DNA of 52,962 nucleotides from an uncultured Candidatus Poseidoniales archaeon. Its GTDB lineage: Archaea; Thermoplasmatota; Poseidoniia; Poseidoniales; Poseidoniaceae. The stretch lies in contig CAJJAV010000015.1 in assembly GCA_905182125.1 (NCBI GenBank), positions 1 through 52,962 on the forward strand. Direction: 5' to 3'. Positions 47,284 through 52,962 of this stretch are shown here, one piece after another. Numbering within the stretch: the stretch's first letter is position 1; the number at the start of each line of letters is the position of its first letter. The translations under genes were made by a program, and so were the position numbers. The notes under the pieces were generated by a model that was not told where the DNA came from, ran no database searches, and worked only from the letters and a program-made list of their open reading frames with translations.

Positions 47284-48141
47284 ATGACTCAAAAACAGCA
47301 CCCCGTGCCATCATCCATGACCGGGCCAATCCTCAACATTGCGGGCTACCGCTTTGTCGACCTTCCAGACCGGGACGAACTTCGTGCCCCTCTGATTGAT
47401 GTGTGCCAAGCCGGAGGGCTCCGAGGCACAATCTTGCTGGCACACGAAGGCATCAATTTCTTTATCGCTGGGTCTAAAGAAGGCATCGATCTGTTTCTTG
47501 GCCACATTGAGAAGGACCTGCGATTCCTCGATATTCCATTGAAAACATCACACACGGCCTACCAACCATTCAACAGAATGAACGTTCGTCTCAAGAACGA
47601 AATCATCTCGATGGGCATGGGTGATGTCAAACCCGCAGAATTCACCGGCGAAGCGATTGAACCAACCGAGTTCAAACGCTGGCTCGATGAGGGGAAAGCA
47701 GTCACTGTGCTCGATACGCGCAACGATTACGAAATTCGTCTGGGCACCTTCACGAATGCGCTTGAACTGGACATCGGCAGTTTCCGATCGTTCCCAGCAG
47801 CCATCAGTGAACTTCCTGACGACCTCAAAGACACCCCAGTTGTCATGTTCTGTACCGGTGGTATACGATGTGAGAAAGCCAGCGTGGTGATGCTTGAAGC
47901 CGGTTTCAAAGATGTACGTCAACTCAAAGGAGGGATCCTCGGTTACTTCGCTCAGGTCGGCGGGGCCCATTGGGAAGGCGACTGTTTTGTCTTCGATCAC
48001 CGTGTGGCCGTAACGCCTGAACTGAAAGAATCCGATGCGAAACAGTGCTTTGCCTGCAGGGAGCCACTCACGCTCAACGATCAGCAATCGCCGTCGTATG
48101 TGGTGGAAGTCTCGTGCCCTTATTGCATTCACTTGCGTTGA
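47284..48141 (+). CDS. trhO: tRNA uridine(34) hydroxylase (rhodanese-domain TrhO)
   Basis: 285 aa. The family hydroxylates U34 of tRNA to ho5U with oxygen. The N-terminal domain (GTILLAHEGINFFIAG; IPLKTSHTAYQPFNRMNVRLKNE kept here only as its start and end) is the TrhO/acylphosphatase-like part; the rhodanese domain holds MFCTGGIRCEKAS with the active Cys. A C-terminal zinc-type Cys set follows (CFACREPL and CPYC). The ATG at 47284 is preferred because GAGGGTCGG lies just upstream and the longer frame overlaps nadE. The final stop touches that of the convergent ELW-repeat gene. Confidence 0.92.
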   Translation: MTQKQHPVPSSMTGPILNIAGYRFVDLPDRDELRAPLIDVCQAGGLRGTILLAHEGINFFIAGSKEGIDLFLGHIEKDLRFLDIPLKTSHTAYQPFNRMNVRLKNEIISMGMGDVKPAEFTGEAIEPTEFKRWLDEGKAVTVLDTRNDYEIRLGTFTNALELDIGSFRSFPAAISELPDDLKDTPVVMFCTGGIRCEKASVVMLEAGFKDVRQLKGGILGYFAQVGGAHWEGDCFVFDHRVAVTPELKESDAKQCFACREPLTLNDQQSPSYVVEVSCPYCIHLR

Positions 48142-49464
48142 TCATACAGACCAAATTAACCATTCATTGCCTAATTTATCATGACTGTAAGCATGCCACT
48201 CATGGCCGTTTTCACCATCGTTGGCGATGAAGAACACATGGTGATTGGAAGCGTGCACTTTGCCGTAGGTGCCCGAATTGGAATTGTTGTTTTGACCAGG
48301 CCAAGGGTCGTACACCAAGCTTGGTCCATTGATTGAATCCACTGTCCAAAGGCACGATCCAGTTTCAATCCCGTTGATTTGGCCACTTGCGACCATGAAT
48401 AAAGCGCCTTCAATGGCTACAAACCCACGAACGAGCGCACTCGCTGCTCCGGCTCGTAGGTCCGTTTCCGTTTGAGTTCCAGCAACCGTTCCATCGGTTG
48501 AACAGACTTCTTGAGCGATGTTTGGGGCCACACAATCAAACCACAGGCGTTGTTGATGCACCACTCCACCAGCCCAATCACCGGGTGCGAGGATTGTTGA
48601 AGAGAGCAAAGTCGTGGTTGCTTGAGTCAAATCATGCGCCCAGAGTTGAGGATCGACCCCGGACGTCAGTGCATCGAACACGATCACATCACCAAGACGG
48701 TGCAAGCCGAGTCGTTCACCGACATGGTCAGTCGGGTCGCCGGTTCCACTGTGAATCAAGGTGGTGAGCCAGAGTTCAGAACCATCATGGGTAAGCCGGA
48801 CAAGTTGTCGACCTTGTTCTCCATTGGCGACGACCACAACCCCACCGATCACATCAATGGCAGCGCTTGGCTCAGCATCACCTGCGACCAAATCCCATGA
48901 CTGGAAGGTGCCACTGCTGTGCAAGGCATAGGGTTCAATGCCCGCTTGCGTTTTGGCCGCAAACCATAACCATCCATGTTCAACGAACAACAATGAGGGC
49001 TGGTAAGAAGCAAGTGAATCTGCGACCATGCGATGTTCAGGACTCAAACCCGGGGAGAGGGACGGATGTTCGAAGGCATTCATTGCCACGGTTCCGTTGG
49101 TCCAAAGAAGGCCGTCAGGGTTGTTGAGAACCACCAACCCCTCATTCCACATGACCACTTCAGCACTCGAAGTAACGCTGGTGCTGATGTTTCCTTGGAT
49201 TCTTTGGGTGCCACTCAGCGTGCCATCTGTGCTCCAAAGATGTCGTCCATTGACGCCATCATCGGCATCAAACACCACGAGTTCACGCCCATCGATGTTA
49301 ATCAACGTAAATCCAGCGAACCGGCCCGGGGAGCCGTCACCTGAAGGGTTGAGATCGATCAACATCACAGATCCAGTCGGTGTAGCGTCGCTGATCCACA
49401 ATTCACAACCATGGCTTCCATCGCTGCCCGCTGTGAGGAGCAGATTTGCGGTTGGCATCCACAT
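48142..49464 (-). CDS. ELW-repeat region, 3' part of a gene split by in-frame TGA
   Basis: 440 aa from the ATG at 49464. All beta, with repeats of the ELW-x-x-D-x-T type (HGCELWISDATPTGS, GRHLWSTDGTLSGT, QEVCSTDGTVAGT) and a final HDKLGNEWLIWSV. It has no signal peptide although the fold is that of an exported protein. The frame stays open upstream past the ATG to a single TGA at 49498-49500, which is the stop of the gene upstream in the same frame. Read together they give one 743-residue protein of the same architecture as the broken locus at 31.4-33.8 kb. Probably not an independent gene. Confidence 0.7.
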   Translation of the reverse strand: MWMPTANLLLTAGSDGSHGCELWISDATPTGSVMLIDLNPSGDGSPGRFAGFTLINIDGRELVVFDADDGVNGRHLWSTDGTLSGTQRIQGNISTSVTSSAEVVMWNEGLVVLNNPDGLLWTNGTVAMNAFEHPSLSPGLSPEHRMVADSLASYQPSLLFVEHGWLWFAAKTQAGIEPYALHSSGTFQSWDLVAGDAEPSAAIDVIGGVVVVANGEQGRQLVRLTHDGSELWLTTLIHSGTGDPTDHVGERLGLHRLGDVIVFDALTSGVDPQLWAHDLTQATTTLLSSTILAPGDWAGGVVHQQRLWFDCVAPNIAQEVCSTDGTVAGTQTETDLRAGAASALVRGFVAIEGALFMVASGQINGIETGSCLWTVDSINGPSLVYDPWPGQNNNSNSGTYGKVHASNHHVFFIANDGENGHEWHAYSHDKLGNEWLIWSV

Positions 49465-49497
49465 CAATTGTTCGCAACCCGAAGTGACACCGTTCCG

Positions 49498-50373
49498 TCA
49501 GACATACCAGGTGTTGTAATCGCCGATGGGGCCGACGAAGAGTTCCTGGCTGCAAATCTTCAGGCTGCTCAATGCTTCATCTTCATGAAGCACTTCATCG
49601 CCGGCAACGCCATCGCCACGACCGTTGTCGATGCCAAAATCAATCACAACGCCAGCGGCACAAACGCTTGGCAGCGGGTCGCGTTGGGATACAAGAGCCG
49701 ATGCGCCGGTTGTTCCATCGATGCCATCAGCACCTTGGCCACCGTTGAAGCCTGGTGATCCAAGAGCACCGTTGCACAACCATTCAGTTGAGGCAACTTC
49801 GCTTTCGTTCAAGGACTGGTCATGGTTGCTGTCAATCCCGCTTTCAATCATCAGGCCGCCGGACATGCATGTTTCATTGCCGACGGGGAGGTTGGTTGTT
49901 TCAATCCGACTTGTGGCCCCGTCCGTGCTTGTGCCTGCGATACCTTGCAAACCAGAGAATCCACGTTCCCCATGGCAAAGATTGGTGGTGGACGTGACTT
50001 CAACACCGTCGAGGTAACCGTTCAAGTTTTGGTCGGTTCCAATCAAGATCAATGAACCGCCCTGTATGCAAACCGCGTCAGCGTCTCGACCTTCAGTTCT
50101 GACCAGCAGTTCGTTCTGGTTTGAATCCATGTTGTCCGAATCAGAAGGCCATGTTGCAACTGTGTACATAGCGTAACTCGATGCGCCAATCGCACCGATC
50201 AACATCAGGACTTGAAGCACAGCCAACACCCTTTTTGGACGGCTTTGGAGGGCCTGAGGCTCGTCGGATTGTGCTCGGGTCTGCGACAGAGGTGGCACTG
50301 GTTTTCCGGAGGTTTGTGGTGCAGGTTCGCCTGCGATATGGCGGGGGTCATCCAGTCCAGCTGAGGTTGACAT
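49498..50373 (-). CDS. Membrane-anchored collagen-like/Cys-loop protein, 5' part of split gene
   Basis: 291 aa from the ATG at 50373. A polar Pro/Gln N-terminus (~45 residues) precedes one helix (VLAVLQVLMLIGAIGASSYA), so the rest is outside. Two Cys/Asp loops follow (VCIQGGSLILIGTDQNLNGY through LCHG; CMSGGLMIESGIDSNHD through LCNG), each reading like a calcium loop DxNxxGxL between Cys. A short Gly-x-x stretch (GSPGFNGGQGADGIDGTTG) and a third loop (VCAAGVVIDFGIDNGRGDG) come next. It stops at TGA 49498 just before ELW repeats that continue in frame. The loops match those in the frameshifted gene at 33.3 kb. Confidence 0.75.
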   Translation of the reverse strand: MSTSAGLDDPRHIAGEPAPQTSGKPVPPLSQTRAQSDEPQALQSRPKRVLAVLQVLMLIGAIGASSYAMYTVATWPSDSDNMDSNQNELLVRTEGRDADAVCIQGGSLILIGTDQNLNGYLDGVEVTSTTNLCHGERGFSGLQGIAGTSTDGATSRIETTNLPVGNETCMSGGLMIESGIDSNHDQSLNESEVASTEWLCNGALGSPGFNGGQGADGIDGTTGASALVSQRDPLPSVCAAGVVIDFGIDNGRGDGVAGDEVLHEDEALSSLKICSQELFVGPIGDYNTWYV

Positions 50374-50511
50374 GTGAAGTGGAGATTACCTCAAGGGTAT
50401 CAAATGCTTCGGTTCTTGGCGTTTTGAGAGGTTTTTTCAATCAAAAGTTTCCTTGAATGTGGTAGTGGATGAGAGGGGTGACTTCATGAGCGTCCTTGCT
50501 GTGCCTGCATC

Positions 50512-52284
50512 ATGGACTTGCCTGAACGCCTCTCAGCCCAACTCGCTGGCGATGAAGGACCAACCAGGCAAAAGGCCGCTCGTTTGGTCGTTGATCTCGC
50601 CATTACGGCCAGCGCTGAAGGCTTCATCGAAGTCGACCACGCCCACGTATCCGGCGTGTCTGTGATCACCGGCGGGCACGGTTTGCGTCGTTTTTTGGCT
50701 GACCTCTCGAGTTCAGGCGACGGAACGGTCGTGATCCCAACCACATTGAATTCTGCTGGGTGCGACAAAGAGAAAATGAAAGAGATGGACATTGAATGGC
50801 CTGATTTTCTTGAGCAGCAATTTGAGATTGTTCAAGCCTATGAAGAACTCGGCATTGAGGCCACGCTCTCCTGCACACCCTATGACCGAGGCATAGCCGA
50901 TGATGCTGGCGTGGCTTCTTGGGCTGAATCGAACGCTGTTTGTTTTTCCAACACGTGGACCTCACTCATCACCAACCGCGAGTCTGGGTTGTCAGCACTC
51001 GCCACTGCGCTTACCGGATATGCTCCAAAATGGGGGCTCCACTTGGAGGCGAACAGGAGGCCAAACATCCATGTCGATCTCCAGTGTCAATTGAACACGC
51101 TTGCAGACTGGTCCGTCTTTGGTGATTGGATTGGAAAGCAGGTGCGCCCAGGTTGGCAACTCCCTTGGGGCCCCATGCCTTTCATTCAAGGATTGCCTGA
51201 ACGGGCCAGCTTTGCCCGGAAGAAAGCCTTGACAGCCGCTGCTGCGAATTACGGCACGCCGATGTTGTGGGCTGAGGGCCTTTCTCCAGATCCTCCTTTG
51301 AGCAAAGATGCCAATGGCGATTGGATGCCACCTGCTGAAGGTTGGCAGGGGACACTTGTGTTTACAGCCGAAGATTTAGCCTCACGTTATGCTGATCTTG
51401 CTCCACAGGGACAGGTTGATCTGATTGTGATTGGTTGCCCACAGGCCAGCCTTGAAGAAATCAGAATCACGGCATCAGCTGTCCGATCATACGCCGAAAT
51501 GGGTCAAAAAATACCAGACGGAAGGCTATGGGTCTTTACCAGTGGGGCCAACTACGATTTGGCTTTAGCCGATGGTAGCATCGAACTTTTGGAACAAGCA
51601 GGGGCTGTGATCCTCCAGGACACATGCCCGGAAGTCACGCCCTACAATCGGTCGAAGTACAACCATCTGCTGACCAACTCGCTCAAAGCAGAACACTACC
51701 TTACCAGCGGTTTGAACCGCCTTCCAACCAGCGTGCTTTCGATTGAAAAATGTGTAGCCCACGCTTTCGATCCGACCCTCTCTGCCGGTGAGCGCCCCCA
51801 ACTTACGGCAAAAGCCCAACCCCAACACGCCAGCAACAAGACAGTGCAAACAGGCGACGCCACCCTCTTGGGCGAAGGGCTGTTGAGTCAGTCTTCTTTC
51901 TCAGTTAAGGGCAAAGCGATGGTGACGGATGTTCCACTCACCTACCTTGGCTATGTCAACAGGGACACTGGCGTGGTTGAAGAATTCGGGCATCCACTGG
52001 ACGGTCGAGCGATTGGTGACAGCATTCTGATCTACCCAAAGGGCTCAGGCTCAACGGTTGCACCCTATGTCCTGATGGGCCTCCTCTACACTGGAAAAGG
52101 GCCAAAAGCCATTGTGAACAGCGATGTTTGTCCGCTGACACTGCCCGCCTGTTCCTTGCTTAATGTGCCATATGGTCATGCCTTTGATCAGGACCCATGC
52201 CAAGCCATCAACGATGGCGACCTCATCGAAATGACCTCCAAAGACGGCATTGTGATCATCGAAATCCTCGAGCGAGCGGGTTGA
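50512..52284 (+). CDS. AcnX, fused large and small subunits: probable phosphomevalonate dehydratase
   Basis: 590 aa. Residues 1 to ~400 are the aconitase-X large part (HAHVSGVSVITGGHGLRRFL; CTPYDRG; GCPQASLEE) and ~435-590 the small part (LLGEGLLSQSSFSVKGKAMV, then YPKGSGSTVAPYVLMGLL and VCPLTLP). In archaea AcnX dehydrates mevalonate-5-phosphate to trans-anhydromevalonate phosphate, the step after mevalonate kinase, whose gene is in this window at 14-15 kb. Archaeal AcnX is usually two separate polypeptides; here they are one chain, as in some bacterial AcnX that act on hydroxyproline, so that role is the alternative. The cluster Cys residues cannot all be assigned by eye. The epimerase starts 5 bases downstream. 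Confidence 0.85.
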   Translation: MDLPERLSAQLAGDEGPTRQKAARLVVDLAITASAEGFIEVDHAHVSGVSVITGGHGLRRFLADLSSSGDGTVVIPTTLNSAGCDKEKMKEMDIEWPDFLEQQFEIVQAYEELGIEATLSCTPYDRGIADDAGVASWAESNAVCFSNTWTSLITNRESGLSALATALTGYAPKWGLHLEANRRPNIHVDLQCQLNTLADWSVFGDWIGKQVRPGWQLPWGPMPFIQGLPERASFARKKALTAAAANYGTPMLWAEGLSPDPPLSKDANGDWMPPAEGWQGTLVFTAEDLASRYADLAPQGQVDLIVIGCPQASLEEIRITASAVRSYAEMGQKIPDGRLWVFTSGANYDLALADGSIELLEQAGAVILQDTCPEVTPYNRSKYNHLLTNSLKAEHYLTSGLNRLPTSVLSIEKCVAHAFDPTLSAGERPQLTAKAQPQHASNKTVQTGDATLLGEGLLSQSSFSVKGKAMVTDVPLTYLGYVNRDTGVVEEFGHPLDGRAIGDSILIYPKGSGSTVAPYVLMGLLYTGKGPKAIVNSDVCPLTLPACSLLNVPYGHAFDQDPCQAINDGDLIEMTSKDGIVIIEILERAG

Positions 52285-52289
52285 TCTTC

Positions 52290-52962
52290 GTGCCGTTGAA
52301 GGTCCTTGTCACCGGTGGTGCTGGTTTTCTTGGCTCCTCATTGTGTGAGGCACTGATTGAGCAAGGCCACGAGGTCCTGGCGCTCGATTCCCTTTTCCGA
52401 GGCTCTTTGTCCAACCTCGCAGCGCTCGAAGGCCATACCAATTTCACCTTCATCCAAGGGGATGTTCGTAACATCGAAGCATTGGATGCTTGCGTTGAGG
52501 CGCTTGGTGGCCTTGATCTCGTGTATCATCTCGCAGCCATCAACGGCACCAAATGGTTTCATGAGGCCGCCCACTCGGTCATCGACGTCAACATCAACGG
52601 GACCTTGCGCACCCTTGAGCTCGCTATGGCCAACGAGGCGCGCTACGTGCTGGCCTCTTCCCCAGAGGCCTTCGGTGAAGCAGAGCACCAACCGATTGCC
52701 GTAACGGCGACCCGATGCACGTTCACCGACCCGCAGCCTCCATCAACGCCACTCCTACGGAGCGAGCAAGTACCTCGACGAAGTCGCAGCCCAGCACGCT
52801 GCAAGGGACGGCCTTGGATGTTCGTATTGTCCGCCCGTTCAACGCCTACGGTCCTCGGCTGGACGGCGGCGATTACGGTCAAGTGGTGGCGATGTTCTTT
52901 GACGCCATTCTCTCCGGTACGCCGATTCAGGTGCACAATGGCGGGATGCAGACACGTTCGTT
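52290..52962 (+). CDS. NAD-dependent sugar-nucleotide epimerase/dehydratase, 3' truncated, two frameshifts
   Basis: Starts at GTG 52290 with KVLVTGGAGFLGSSLCEALI, the Rossmann loop of extended SDRs. GDVRNIEALD and YHLAAINGTKW follow, then LASSPEAFGEA with the catalytic Ser region. Around 52735 the frame must shift by an extra base to continue HQRHSYGASKYLDE, which holds the YxxxK active site, and again near 52808 (extra T in GGCCTTGGATG) to continue VRIVRPFNAYGPR and VHNGGMQTRS. All three pieces are one UDP-glucose 4-epimerase-like protein cut by the window end. The two insertions near the edge look like sequence errors, though decay is possible. It probably shares a transcript with AcnX. Confidence 0.8.
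   Translation, partial: MPLKVLVTGGAGFLGSSLCEALIEQGHEVLALDSLFRGSLSNLAALEGHTNFTFIQGDVRNIEALDACVEALGGLDLVYHLAAINGTKWFHEAAHSVIDVNINGTLRTLELAMANEARYVLASSPEAFGEAEHQPIAVTATRCTFTDPQPPSTPLLRSEQVPRRSRSPARCKGRPWMFVLSARSTPTVLGWTAAITVKWWRCSLTPFSPVRRFRCTMAGCRHVR

Noticed and set aside
49498-49500. Selenocysteine at the in-frame TGA
   Set aside because: No redox motif surrounds it and no SECIS-like hairpin was recognised; a mutation or base error is simpler.

Overview
The window reads as a compact archaeal chromosome segment, most likely Thermoplasmatota and probably Marine Group II (Candidatus Poseidoniales). Evidence: a TATA-binding protein, a mevalonate kinase plus an AcnX-type phosphomevalonate dehydratase (archaeal isoprenoid route), a SepF-type division protein, an archaeal MutS-family ATPase, and very large secreted proteins with PKD-like domains, one membrane anchor and short cytoplasmic tails. 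The lineage is inferred from memory of such genomes, not from a search. No rRNA, tRNA, CRISPR array or transposase was seen.

Layout. 1-5.3 kb: end of a surface protein with a cytoplasmic zinc ribbon, glmS, a KaiC-like ATPase and a Maf pyrophosphatase. 5.3-15.2 kb (minus): a likely run mevalonate kinase > TBP > two tandem paralogous giant surface proteins > SepF. 15.4-28.7 kb: an Hdr/Etf-type membrane Fe-S oxidoreductase, MutY, a membrane protein, an SDR, CysS, a surface amidohydrolase with a lamin-tail domain, thioredoxin, an S15-type lipoprotein peptidase and a MutS-like ATPase. Convergent genes often end 0-5 bp apart.

28.7-34.6 kb looks different: more A+T by eye, long spacers, an orphan membrane protein, a KamA-family radical SAM enzyme with non-lysine pocket residues, a frameshift-riddled lipoprotein gene with a collagen-like part and nine 150-bp tandem repeats, and a small membrane protein. 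Three copies of one 66-nt element (two direct, one inverted) separate these genes, giving the stretch a cassette-like layout.

34.7-53 kb returns to compact coding: a lipoprotein, a BtuF-like binding protein without signal peptide next to IleRS, a 1716-residue surface protein, NAD synthetase, TrhO, a second collagen-like/ELW-repeat surface protein split by one in-frame TGA, a fused AcnX, and a 3'-truncated sugar-nucleotide epimerase with two apparent 1-nt insertions near the window edge.

Together the genes suggest an aerobic or facultative heterotroph with a rich surface of peptidases, amidohydrolases and adhesin-like proteins. The items most worth a second look are the 66-nt element and its cassettes, the two damaged members of one surface-protein family, the KamA-like enzyme with an Arg in place of a lysine-binding Asp, the TBP insertion, and the shared cytoplasmic tail motif of the giant surface proteins.
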